This document shows, piece after piece, positions 1 through 9,494 of a stretch of 64,000 nucleotides of DNA (position 1 is the stretch's first letter; every line of letters starts with the position of its first letter). The stretch is from contig NZ_CP102453.1 of NCBI RefSeq assembly GCF_024661895.1, positions 2,790,001 to 2,854,000 of the forward strand, in the 5' to 3' direction. This DNA comes from Fundicoccus culcitae (GTDB taxonomy: Bacteria; Bacillota; Bacilli; Lactobacillales; Aerococcaceae). A program made the translations under genes and the position numbers. The notes under the pieces are model-generated. The model did not search any database. It was not told the DNA's origin and saw only the letters and a program-made list of their open reading frames with translations.

Positions 1-16
1 CGTCAGGAGGGTAAAA

Positions 17-1114
17 ATGGTCATTAATAGAAAGTACTACACATTACATTTAAAAACGTTATCGCCCGTACATATTGGCTCAGGGGTCAGAACGACTTCG
101 AAGGAATTTATTTTTGAGAATGATAATTATTACTTTCCAGATATGGTAAAACTATATAGCGAACTTGAAAAATTAGGTGATGAAAAAGTAGAACGCTTTG
201 AGCAATTTATGATTAGAAATCATAGCAATGAAGCACGCTTAACTGACTTTTTAAATAATAATAAAATAAAAACACGTGATTTTGGTGGTTATTCAATTAA
301 TTCGTCTGGGTATGAAGAAAGTAAAGCTGAACAAACAGGAAAAACGCATGAAAAAAATAGAGCAAAACTAAAAGAAATCCATCGATGCATTAAAGATCCC
401 TATGGAAAACCTTATATTCCAGGTTCGAGTTTAAAAGGAGCCATTCGTACAATTTTGGTTAATCAAAAATTTAAAAAAGATAATAGAGGTCGTGGTAAGT
501 ATACAGAGGCAAATTATAATGCGATACCATGGGGATCAAAAAAGAATCAACCATTTTTTGACATTTTTAATAATATAAGAGTTAGTGATAGTGACAGTGT
601 TGAGCTGGATCGACTCATACTAGCACAAAAGATAGACTTTTCAAAAAAACAAAACGTTGATAGCCCATTGCCATTAACTCGAGAATGTATAAAACCATTC
701 ACAAATATCTTTTTCACAGTTACAGCCGTTGGCGATGAAGCGATTGACCTTATGGATAATTATTCTGAGATGGCTAATAGTCAAAATAATGAATATGAAA
801 ATTTTTTCTTATCAGAATTTCCTTCCGATTTAAAGCAAGCTAAAATGAAGAATACAATTTATATTGGTGCTGGCTCAGGGCTTTGGACGAAAACATTACT
901 TTCAGAATCAAATAATATTATTAAAGAAGTAAATTATCGAGCCCCCAAAAAAATGAATATGGTAGGAAAAGGCACATTAAAACTAACTAGAGGCCCCAAT
1001 GTAGTATATAAAGTTAATGGGAATCAAAGAAAACTAGTAAATAACAAATTAAATTTATACGAAATGGGTAAATGTGCATTTGTATTAAAAGAAAAAGAGG
1101 TACCTTCATTATGA
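17..1114 (+). CDS. csm5: Type III-A CRISPR effector subunit Csm5
   Basis: RAMP-fold subunit expected to cap the Csm backbone and help define crRNA length. The 365-residue protein opens with a typical RAMP strand followed by SPVHIGSG (16-23) and carries the glycine-rich loop PGSSLKGAIRT at 135-145, diagnostic of Csm5. A strong AGGAGG lies just before the ATG, at the very edge of the window, so this is the continuation of a csm operon whose earlier genes (cas10, csm2-csm4) are off-window. The stop codon overlaps the csm6 start as ATGA. The length matches the family and nothing looks damaged. Function is known for the family; assignment here rests on motifs and context. Confidence 0.93.
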   Translation: MVINRKYYTLHLKTLSPVHIGSGVRTTSKEFIFENDNYYFPDMVKLYSELEKLGDEKVERFEQFMIRNHSNEARLTDFLNNNKIKTRDFGGYSINSSGYEESKAEQTGKTHEKNRAKLKEIHRCIKDPYGKPYIPGSSLKGAIRTILVNQKFKKDNRGRGKYTEANYNAIPWGSKKNQPFFDIFNNIRVSDSDSVELDRLILAQKIDFSKKQNVDSPLPLTRECIKPFTNIFFTVTAVGDEAIDLMDNYSEMANSQNNEYENFFLSEFPSDLKQAKMKNTIYIGAGSGLWTKTLLSESNNIIKEVNYRAPKKMNMVGKGTLKLTRGPNVVYKVNGNQRKLVNNKLNLYEMGKCAFVLKEKEVPSL

Positions 1115-2361
1115 CAACATTAATTTCTTTTGTTGGTGATACTGATCCCATCCGTGGTTTTCATGATGGAGGCATCTTGCATATTACTCGACACAAAAGA
1201 CCAGACAAAATTGTTTTGTTACATTCACAGCATTCTTTAAGCAAACACGAGAATATACACTTAGCAATTAATTCTATTAGTCCAGATTATCAACCAGAGA
1301 TTATGATTGATGATGAAATCATTGAGGATAATCGCGTATTTTTGTTTGATGAAATGTTTAAACATGTATCAGTAGTTATTGATAAATATAAAAACACTGA
1401 TGATCATATTTTGTTGAATTTAACTAGTGGTACACCGCAAATGATTGCAGGATTATTTGCGTATGTACAGATTTTCGGGCTGAATATTGATGCTTACCAA
1501 GTTTTAACTCCGTTAAGATCATCAAATGAAGGGTTACCTCATGATACAAAAGAATCCATTGACGTTTTAATTGAATTGAACGAAGATAATAAGATTGATT
1601 CTAGCAATCGACTGATTGAAGTGAATGGTCAAAATATTAGACAATCGTTATTACAAAAATCATTTCGGGAATTGATAGATGTTTATGAATTTTTAGGAGC
1701 GTTAAATATACTTGAAAATGAATCAGACATTTTTTCAAATCAAGGTAAGTTAATCATTAATCTGAGTAAAGTTGCCAATGCGATTAGATTTCAAAATGTC
1801 TTACCTGATTTACAGTCTAAATTGGGTATTAATAAAGAAATACAAAAATACTTTAGTTGCTTTACTATTTTAGATATTCAGGCAGAAAGGGAGTTAGTTT
1901 CTGAAGCCTTAGTACGTGGTAAGAATTTAGCGGAAGCTATTGCAATTAAGTATATTGAAAATCAATATCCTGGGCTACTAAAAGAAGATAACAAGAAATA
2001 CTATCTTGATACGAATCACACAAAGTATATTGAAATTGAAGGTATCTATAATAAAAAACGAAGTGGGATTGCTAAACTAAATCCTAAAACAACGATATCC
2101 AGTCATCTGTTATTATATATATTAGAAGTTGTCGATGAAACAGGAAAATTTCAAATGGTTTTCAAACAAGTGTTAGATAAGACAAGGGAAAGAAACACAG
2201 TAGCGCATAGTATTGATCCAATTGATCCAAAAAACGTCGATTTACAAGGCTTGGTTGATGATTGTTGGCAGCTATTGTTATTTATTGATAACAGATTGCG
2301 GCCGTATCGAAATTATAAAGAAACTTTAAAACAAGATATCCTCAATTTTGCCCAACAATAA
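1111..2361 (+). CDS. csm6: CRISPR ancillary ribonuclease Csm6 (CARF-HEPN)
   Basis: Cyclic-oligoadenylate-activated RNase that gives type III systems collateral RNA degradation. An N-terminal CARF domain is indicated by NLTSGTPQM at about 103-111. The C-terminal HEPN active site is R361-x4-H366 (RNTVAH). I chose the ATG at 1111, overlapping the csm5 stop by four bases, over an in-frame upstream codon at 1072 buried in csm5; this gives 416 residues. Both the ring-nucleotide pocket motif and the HEPN pair are intact, so the protein should be active. No cas1/cas2 genes follow; the array comes next on the same strand. Confidence 0.93.
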   Translation: MTTLISFVGDTDPIRGFHDGGILHITRHKRPDKIVLLHSQHSLSKHENIHLAINSISPDYQPEIMIDDEIIEDNRVFLFDEMFKHVSVVIDKYKNTDDHILLNLTSGTPQMIAGLFAYVQIFGLNIDAYQVLTPLRSSNEGLPHDTKESIDVLIELNEDNKIDSSNRLIEVNGQNIRQSLLQKSFRELIDVYEFLGALNILENESDIFSNQGKLIINLSKVANAIRFQNVLPDLQSKLGINKEIQKYFSCFTILDIQAERELVSEALVRGKNLAEAIAIKYIENQYPGLLKEDNKKYYLDTNHTKYIEIEGIYNKKRSGIAKLNPKTTISSHLLLYILEVVDETGKFQMVFKQVLDKTRERNTVAHSIDPIDPKNVDLQGLVDDCWQLLLFIDNRLRPYRNYKETLKQDILNFAQQ

Positions 2362-2426
2362 ATATTAGTAGGAGAATAGGCAGTTAAAATAAGTATTGCT
2401 TATTTTTCTACTTTTAGACTAGCATA

Positions 2427-2596
2427 CATACCTCATCCAATGGGGACGAACATGCATATAACGACGGAAATTGAAAATAGAAGTCTTTATTGATTAAAAC
2501 CCCGATTCAAGGGGACGTATGCTTTCGTAAAGTTTTTGCAATGGCATAGTTATCGTAATCAAAAAGTATATACTTCCTCACTCAAGGGGACGTGAT
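2427..2596 (+). repeat. Three degenerate CRISPR-repeat relics upstream of the leader
   Basis: Three decayed copies of the array repeat lie between csm6 and the leader. Each keeps the GGGGACG core, at 2442-2448, 2511-2517 and 2586-2592, preceded by eroded versions of the CCCC arm. Spacings of 69 and 75 bp match the array period of about 71 bp and the orientation is the same. I read them as remains of an older repeat-spacer stretch; chance is unlikely with three evenly spaced copies, but alignment is only partial. Confidence 0.6.
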
Positions 2597-2821
2597 CAAT
2601 TTTCACATTAAAATTTGTCGTATGGTGTCAATCTTATTAGACAATTGATAAGTAAATATCCCTTTAATATGGTATAATATAAGCATGTAGACAGTATAGA
2701 GAGGATTATTTTTTGCCCGCAAACTGGGCAAAAGGAGGTAGAAGAAGTATGCATTTGCCCAATCTGTGGACAAGCAAAAACCTTTATAAACATTGTTCTA
2801 TCAACGATCATATTCGTATGT
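2597..2821 (+). promoter_or_regulatory. CRISPR leader with promoter
   Basis: This non-coding stretch directly precedes the first repeat and should carry the pre-crRNA promoter. An extended -10 element (TGG-TATAAT, 2670-2678) is present with a poor -35. Downstream is a perfect 8-bp hairpin, TTTTGCCC (2711-2718) with GGGCAAAA (2726-2733). The leader position at the left end agrees with intact repeats here and decayed repeats at the right end of the array. Confidence 0.65.
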
Positions 2822-2823
2822 AA
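2749..2823 (+). CDS. Possible 24-residue leader-encoded peptide
   Basis: A short open frame starts at ATG 2749, ten bases after an AAAGGAGGT ribosome-binding site (2731-2739), and ends at a TAA whose last two bases are the first two of CRISPR repeat 1. The peptide begins MHLPNLWTSK. The ribosome-binding site is as good as those of real genes in this window. There is no family match I recognise, and the frame may be fortuitous or a remnant. An overlapping frame contains CPQTG and CPICG, resembling a broken zinc ribbon, so decayed coding DNA is an alternative. Confidence 0.25.
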   Translation: MHLPNLWTSKNLYKHCSINDHIRM

Positions 2824-5800
2824 TCTACAGGTATCCCCGACATAAGGGGACGAGAACTGAATGACTTGCCAAACAGCTGGGAACAAGACGAAAAATCTAC
2901 AGGTATCCCCGACATAAGGGGACGAGAACCTTTAAGCGTTGAACCATGTAAACATACATCTATACAATCTACAGGTATCCCCGACATAAGGGGACGAGAA
3001 CTAACAGTACCGCTCAAAATGGAAGTGTCACTAAAGAATCTACAGGTATCCCCGACATAAGGGGACGAGAACTTAAGTAACCACCGAACTGTTAGGCTCG
3101 GTAGCTAACAATCTACAGGTATCCCCGACATAAGGGGACGAGAACTTCAGCTGTGGGTTCGTATGTTTGATGTTTTTTATAATCTACAGGTATCCCCGAC
3201 ATAAGGGGACGAGAACTGGAGAGTTTATACATACGGTTTACAAGAGAGAGAAATCTACAGGTATCCCCGACATAAGGGGACGAGAACTTAAAATTAATTT
3301 TATTTGTTGAATTGTTGATAGCAATCTACAGGTATCCCCGACATAAGGGGACGAGAACTTTGTTGTCGCTAAACTCATTGCGCCCTCTCATTAAATCTAC
3401 AGGTATCCCCGACATAAGGGGACGAGAACTCACTTGTGAAAACCCTCCATTTTGCAATGTTCTTAATCTACAGGTATCCCCGACATAAGGGGACGAGAAC
3501 TGCAATACCTTTTTTAAAATTAATTTTTTTATTTAATCTACAGGTATCCCCGACATAAGGGGACGAGAACCCCACAAAGATTTTTCGAGTTAGCAATTGA
3601 GGTAGCAAATCTACAGGTATCCCCGACATAAGGGGACGAGAACCTTTGTATTTAATCATATAGTTTGAACCTAAATCTTCAATCTACAGGTATCCCCGAC
3701 ATAAGGGGACGAGAACCTAGATAGATTATTGATTCAAACTTTTTCTCCATTTAATCTACAGGTATCCCCGACATAAGGGGACGAGAACCATGTAAGCACG
3801 GGGGATTATTCCACCAGTAAAGAATCTACAGGTATCCCCGACATAAGGGGACGAGAACTTCTAAAACACCTTCATTAAAGCGGTTATGCGTAAATCTACA
3901 GGTATCCCCGACATAAGGGGACGAGAACCGCTTAATCTCTTCAATCAGTGCTATGTTAAACATAAATCTACAGGTATCCCCGACATAAGGGGACGAGAAC
4001 CTAAATTTATAACTCATCTTTCAGCCATACCTCGAATCTACAGGTATCCCCGACATAAGGGGACGAGAACGTCTTCAACTCTTCGCCATCGTCTTCCAAA
4101 TCGCGAATCTACAGGTATCCCCGACATAAGGGGACGAGAACAATAAGGGCACTACATATAGCCTGTGAGGATTCTAAATCTACAGGTATCCCCGACATAA
4201 GGGGACGAGAACTGTTAGATGATAATATATATTTGTAAGATAAAACAAATCTACAGGTATCCCCGACATAAGGGGACGAGAACAACAAGTCAAACAGTCC
4301 TTATATATGACTTATAATAATCTACAGGTATCCCCGACATAAGGGGACGAGAACCGTTGCGTCAACTGGTTATATATAGCATTAATGCTAATCTACAGGT
4401 ATCCCCGACATAAGGGGACGAGAACTCTCGCTTTGTGTAGCCATCGGCAACTCACTAAACGAATCTACAGGTATCCCCGACATAAGGGGACGAGAACATG
4501 AGGTTAAATGCAAAAATGCGGGAGATTTGTATAATCTACAGGTATCCCCGACATAAGGGGACGAGAACAAGTCGCAGGCAGAAATTATAGAAAACAAAAA
4601 CAAAGAATCTACAGGTATCCCCGACATAAGGGGACGAGAACTCGAATGGTTTTTGTTCTTTACAATTCAATTTGAAAAATCTACAGGTATCCCCGACATA
4701 AGGGGACGAGAACTGTTCTGCCCACTCTATACGCTCTGCAACAAATTAATCTACAGGTATCCCCGACATAAGGGGACGAGAACCCCAAATTTTTGACCTT
4801 GCTTAATTTTCATAGGTTAATCTACAGGTATCCCCGACATAAGGGGACGAGAACGGAAAACGCAATGTTTGAAGAAGTATACGATGCCATAATCTACAGG
4901 TATCCCCGACATAAGGGGACGAGAACTGCCGATTATAAAGAGCTAGCACATTTAATTACTGAAATCTACAGGTATCCCCGACATAAGGGGACGAGAACTT
5001 GACAGCCTAACGATACCGTCTGATTCAAAGTCAATTAATCTACAGGTATCCCCGACATAAGGGGACGAGAACCATATAATAAAATATCATATTATATTAT
5101 TATTGATAATCTACAGGTATCCCCGACATAAGGGGACGAGAACAATAAGGGCACTACATATAGCCTGTGAGGATTCTAAATCTACAGGTATCCCCGACAT
5201 AAGGGGACGAGAACTGTTAGATGATAATATATATTTGTAAGATAAAACAAATCTACAGGTATCCCCGACATAAGGGGACGAGAACAACAAGTCAAACAGT
5301 CCTTATATATGACTTATAATAATCTACAGGTATCCCCGACATAAGGGGACGAGAACCGTTGCGTCAACTGGTTATATATAGCATTAATGCTAATCTACAG
5401 GTATCCCCGACATAAGGGGACGAGAACTCTCGCTTTGTGTAGCCATCGGCAACTCACTAAACGAATCTACAGGTATCCCCGACATAAGGGGACGAGAACA
5501 TGAGGTTAAATGCAAAAATGCGGGAGATTTGTATAATCTACAGGTATCCCCGACATAAGGGGACGAGAACAAGTCGCAGGCAGAAATTATAGAAAACAAA
5601 AACAAAGAATCTACAGGTATCCCCGACATAAGGGGACGAGAACTCGAATGGTTTTTGTTCTTTACAATTCAATTTGAAAAATCTACAGGTATCCCCGACA
5701 TAAGGGGACGAGAACTGTTCTGCCCACTCTATACGCTCTGCAACAAATTAATCTACAGGTATCCCCGACATAAGGGGACGAGAACCCCAAATTTTTGACC

Positions 5801-7434
5801 TTGCTTAATTTTCATAGGTTAATCTACAGGTATCCCCGACATAAGGGGACGAGAACGGAAAACGCAATGTTTGAAGAAGTATACGATGCCATAATCTACA
5901 GGTATCCCCGACATAAGGGGACGAGAACTATTGGTCATCGTTGTCAAATATAGCTTCTAGTAATAATCTACAGGTATCCCCGACATAAGGGGACGAGAAC
6001 TTTAAGTCCTTCTTACTATAATCGCTTATAAAGTTTAATCTACAGGTATCCCCGACATAAGGGGACGAGAACACCAAAAAATAGGATTAGAATTTGAAAA
6101 GAAAGGCGAATCTACAGGTATCCCCGACATAAGGGGACGAGAACTTTATGAGTTCGTACAATAGACGAACGGGAAAACGAATCTACAGGTATCCCCGACA
6201 TAAGGGGACGAGAACAAGAATTAACGAGAGATGAAGCGGTTGAACAATTAGAATCTACAGTTATCCCCGACATAAGGGGACGAGAACCGCGACTTGTTAT
6301 GCAATTGTCAAAGAACGTTGATAATCTACAGGTATCCCCGACATAAGGGGACGAGAACTATCAACTCAACTTAATATATATATATTTTTGATAATCTACA
6401 GGTATCCCCGACATAAGGGGACGAGAACAAAATTTGAAGTAAGATTATCTAATCGTTTTACTACCAATCTACAGGTATCCCCGACATAAGGGGACGAGAA
6501 CTTGAAGAAGAGATTATGATTAAAGGATAATCATTAAATCTACAGGTATCCCCGACATAAGGGGACGAGAACTCATCAACACCAACAAATTTCTGTTCGT
6601 ATACCAAATCTACAGGTATCCCCGACATAAGGGGACGAGAACTTTAAACGATAGCGACTTATCATTTGTTGAGCTACAATCTACAGGTATCCCCGACATA
6701 AGGGGACGAGAACCTATTGTTGTTATTAATTGTATTTTTCATTTTTATTCAATCTACAGGTATCCCCGACATAAGGGGACGAGAACTCGCTAGTACCGTA
6801 CACTATGTGACCACGATTTATTAATCTACAGGTATCCCCGACATAAGGGGACGAGAACTTTCATTGGTTGCTATAATCGATTGTCATGCCTTTCAATCTA
6901 CAGGTATCCTCGACATAAGGGGACGAGAACATGGTTAGGGGTTGTTTTTTATGTTTTATATTCTTAATCTACAGGTATCCCCGACATAAGGGGACGAGAA
7001 CTCTTCATCTTTCTCAGTCTTTTCATTGACAGCAAAGGCAATCTACAGGTATCCCCGACATAAGGGGACGAGAACCTTTGTTGAATGGTCCTTTAGCTCC
7101 TCTAAAATTCTAATCTACAGGTATCCCCAACATAAGGGGACGAGAACTATTCCTAGCCATGCTAGGCTCTTTGGTCACATCAAATCTACAGGTATCCCCG
7201 ACATAAGGGGACGAGAACAATAACTTAAATTTAACAATCTTAAATTGGCTGTTAATCTACAGGTATCCCCGACATAAGGGGACGAGAACTCATAGCCTTC
7301 GGTGAACTTGTTAAAGTGCATAACCAAATCTACAGGTATCCCCGACATAAGGGGACGAGAACCGCTCATCATCCTTAATATCTTTGCTGTCACTAAAAAA
7401 TCTACAGGTATCCCCGACATAAGGGGACGAGTAC
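2822..7434 (+). CRISPR. Type III-A CRISPR array, 65 repeats and 64 spacers
   Basis: I count 65 copies of a 36-bp repeat (start AATCTACAGG, end GGGGACGAGAAC) separated by spacers of about 34-38 bp. The repeat can fold through TCCCC and GGGGA around a 7-base loop. The last eight bases, ACGAGAAC, equal the 5' crRNA tag of the Staphylococcus epidermidis Csm system, which sets transcription on the plus strand and links the array to csm5/csm6. Single-base variants occur at 6252 (G10T), 6895 (C16T), 7112 (G18A) and 7399 (A34T, changing the crRNA tag). Variants cluster to the right, as expected for the leader-distal end. Eleven spacers occur twice. Confidence 0.99.
4142..5928 (+). repeat. Duplicated 11-spacer block inside the CRISPR array
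   Basis: Spacers and repeats at 4142-4926 recur, as far as I can read without change, at 5144-5928, exactly 1002 bp downstream. Between the copies are three spacers seen once (starting 4927, 4999 and 5073); after the second copy different spacers follow from 5929. The order is therefore block A (11 spacers), B (3), A, then new spacers. Recombination between repeats is the likely cause; an assembly artefact cannot be excluded from sequence alone. Confidence 0.95.
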
Positions 7435-7468
7435 ACATCCCGATTGCAATAATGTTTGACAAAGTTTG

Positions 7469-7646
7469 AACCTACAGTTATCCTCAATATAGAGAGATGA
7501 GAACGTTGGCTACTTTATTCGTAACTGTAACCATTTTTTCAATCTTCTGACATCCTCAATCTAAGGGGACGAAAACATACTTAAAAAAACTAAATCATTA
7601 TATTTTGTATAATTACAGGCATCCTCAACATAAGGGGACATAAAAC
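7469..7646 (+). repeat. Three degenerate terminal CRISPR repeats
   Basis: Three eroded 36-bp repeats continue the array period at 7469-7504, 7541-7576 and 7611-7646. They keep parts of CTACAG, ATCCTC and GGGGACG but each differs from the consensus at many positions. Decay at this end marks it as leader-distal and oldest. Whether crRNAs can still be processed from them is doubtful because the CCCC arm of the hairpin is broken. Confidence 0.85.
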
Positions 7647-7757
7647 ATTTCGATGGTTTCAAATTCAAATACGCACTTAGAACGATGCTTATCATCATTC
7701 AAAACAAAACAGTAAAAAATATGACCATGTGAAAAGTAATTAGGAGACAGACAGAAA

Positions 7758-8041
7758 GTGAAAATCAAAATTGGCAAATTAATTGGATTAATTGTGTTAG
7801 ATATATTTGTGATTGGCGTAATTGGAGAATTTAGAGACTTGGCTTTTCGTGAAGATTTTTATCTACCTTCTTTAATTCTTGAAAGTATCACCTATCATAT
7901 GACTCATTTTTCGTTTTCTGGGATACTTAGTATCGTAGGAATTTTTTTTTATTAATCACCCTATTGTTTGTAGCCATTGGTTTTCTTATTTTCAATTGGC
8001 AACAACTAAAAACCATTTTCGGAAAAGGGAAAGATGATTAA
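7758..8041 (+). pseudogene. Small membrane protein gene broken by a frameshift in a T tract
   Basis: From GTG 7758 (TAGGAGA upstream) the frame encodes a hydrophobic N-terminus and stops after 65 codons at a run of nine Ts (7942-7950). Adding one T opens a continuous frame to TAA 8039-8041, adding a second membrane segment and a charged tail (ends FGKGKDD). The intact product would be about 94 residues with two or three membrane helices; it may be YfzA-like but I cannot confirm that. The tract could be a sequencing error, a true null or a phase-variable or slippage site. There are no operon partners. Confidence 0.6.
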
Positions 8042-8146
8042 TAGAACTTCAAGAATTGAACCAACCGAGATGAATCTTTCCATCGAATGAATTCTCCAAA
8101 TCCCAAGGGGATTAGGCAGGGCCTTAGAAATTGATTTTAATAATGA

Positions 8147-8191
8147 ATAAATACCCCAGTACATCCCATGTGATCTACTGGGGTATTTATT
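8147..8191 (+). terminator. Strong, probably bidirectional terminator
   Basis: A 16-bp inverted repeat, AATAAATACCCCAGTA (8147-8162) and TACTGGGGTATTTATT (8176-8191), with an A/T-rich flank on both sides. It separates the small broken gene from the serine operon. Confidence 0.85.
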
Positions 8192-8260
8192 TTGATTGTT
8201 AGAATCTCCGAAACATTTTTAATCAAAATCTCATAAATTTCGTGTAAAAATTTTCCTTTG

Positions 8261-8269
8261 TGATATACT
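8261..8269 (+). promoter_or_regulatory. Extended -10 promoter of the serC operon
   Basis: TGA-TATACT at 8261-8269 is an extended -10 element; no good -35 is seen. It predicts a transcription start near 8276, exactly where the structured leader begins, 130 bases before serC. Confidence 0.5.
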
Positions 8270-8275
8270 ACATAA

Positions 8276-8387
8276 GTAGAGAAGCGACACCCGCTGATTC
8301 CAGAGGGATTTATTTGGGAGGTTCTACGCATTTGACACGGTCTATTTGTTTCAATAGGTCAACCTATTTTGGCAGATGGGCTTTTTT
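8276..8387 (+). promoter_or_regulatory. Candidate structured attenuator leader of serC-serA
   Basis: The 5' part can form a three-way junction: P1 GTAGA (8276-8280) with TCTAC (8323-8327), enclosing AGCG/CGCT and a TCC/GGGA arm. It is followed by a complete intrinsic terminator: GTCTATTTG (8340-8348) pairs with CAGATGGGC (8373-8381), allowing three G-U pairs, encloses AATAGG-TCAA-CCTATT (8353-8368) and ends in six Ts (8382-8387). A terminator between promoter and serC implies conditional read-through. It has no T-box sequence and matches no riboswitch class I know. Confidence 0.5.
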
Positions 8388-8408
8388 ACGACAAAGGAGA
8401 TAATTAAT

Positions 8409-9494
8409 ATGAGAGAAGTTTGGAATTTTTCAGCTGGACCCGCGCAAATTCCGTATGAAGTCTTACAAAAGGCGCAGGAAGAATTTTTGTCCTACGACAA
8501 CTCGGGGATGTCCATCGTGGAGATAAGTCATCGTTCCAGTGCTTTCATTAAAGTCATGGAAGAAACGGAAAGGAAATTACGATCCTTACTCCATATCTCG
8601 GATGACTATGGGGTTTTATTTCTTCAAGGTGGGGCTAGTCTGCAATTTGCGATGATTCCAATGAATCTTAAAAAGATAGGTAAAGCCGCTTATATTAATA
8701 CTGGAAATTGGTCGGTTAAGGCGGCTGAGGAAGCTGAACGTGTGGGGATGCAAGTGGATGTCATTGCGTCTAGTGACGATAAAAATTTCAATTATATTCC
8801 TGCTTGGCCAACGGATTTCTCTGGCTATGATTATGTGCATATTACCAGCAACAATACCCTTGAAGGAACCACTTTTTATGAATTTCCACAAACGGGGGAT
8901 GTGCCGTTGGTAGCAGATATGAGCTCCAATATTTTATCTGAGCCTTTGGATGTGTCACAATTTGGCCTTATTTATGCCGGCGCACAAAAAAACCTTGGGA
9001 TTGCAGGTTTAACTGTCGTTATCATTAAAAAAGATTTGTTAAAACACCAAAACCAATTACCTAAAATGCTAGATTTCAACCAACATTATGAAAAAGAATC
9101 TGCCTATAACACACCACCGACCTTTGCCATTTATATCTTAGGACTGGTTTTGGATTGGGTGGCCGAACAAGGTGGGCTCGAACGCATCGCTGAACGCAAT
9201 CGAACTAAAGCACAATTACTTTATGACTATTTGGATCAGTCTGAAATGTTTCAACCAACGGTATTTGGCAAAGACCGCTCAATTATGAATATTCCATTCA
9301 TTACAGGCGATGACGCCTTAGACAAGGAATTTATTCAATATTGCGAACAACATAAGATTGCGACGATTAAAGGCCATCGCTTGATTGGTGGTATGCGGGC
9401 ATCTATATATAACGCCATGCCTATTGAAGGGGTACAAGCACTGATTGATGTGATGCAAGCATTTGAAGACTTAAAAGGAAGAGGGACTAATTAA
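8409..9494 (+). CDS. serC: Phosphoserine aminotransferase
   Basis: PLP enzyme converting 3-phosphohydroxypyruvate and glutamate to phosphoserine, second step of serine synthesis (cytosolic). The protein begins with the family signature NFSAGPA, has FLQGGASLQF for phosphate/PLP binding, and the Schiff-base lysine K194 in AGAQKNLG. I use ATG 8409 because AAAGGAG sits just before it; an upstream in-frame ATG at 8376 lies inside the leader terminator. The 361 residues match the family. The stop overlaps the serA start by one base (TAATG), indicating translational coupling. Confidence 0.96.
   Translation: MREVWNFSAGPAQIPYEVLQKAQEEFLSYDNSGMSIVEISHRSSAFIKVMEETERKLRSLLHISDDYGVLFLQGGASLQFAMIPMNLKKIGKAAYINTGNWSVKAAEEAERVGMQVDVIASSDDKNFNYIPAWPTDFSGYDYVHITSNNTLEGTTFYEFPQTGDVPLVADMSSNILSEPLDVSQFGLIYAGAQKNLGIAGLTVVIIKKDLLKHQNQLPKMLDFNQHYEKESAYNTPPTFAIYILGLVLDWVAEQGGLERIAERNRTKAQLLYDYLDQSEMFQPTVFGKDRSIMNIPFITGDDALDKEFIQYCEQHKIATIKGHRLIGGMRASIYNAMPIEGVQALIDVMQAFEDLKGRGTN

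Noticed and set aside
2700-2815. Frame in the CRISPR leader with CPQTG and CPICG (zinc-ribbon-like)
   Set aside because: No start codon in frame; the two halves are partly produced by the inverted repeat. It may be a remnant but is not supportable as a gene.
2808-7462. Many 60-95 codon open frames on both strands inside the CRISPR array
   Set aside because: They consist of translated repeats (SRPLMSGIPVD, YRYPRHKGTRT) and exist only because the 36-bp repeat is open in several frames.
7435-7757. cas1/cas2 or further cas genes after the array
   Set aside because: No such coding frame is present; only decayed repeats and spacer DNA.
8376-8408. Upstream in-frame ATG for serC
   Set aside because: It lies inside the leader terminator hairpin, has no ribosome-binding site, and the family N-terminus begins at 8409.
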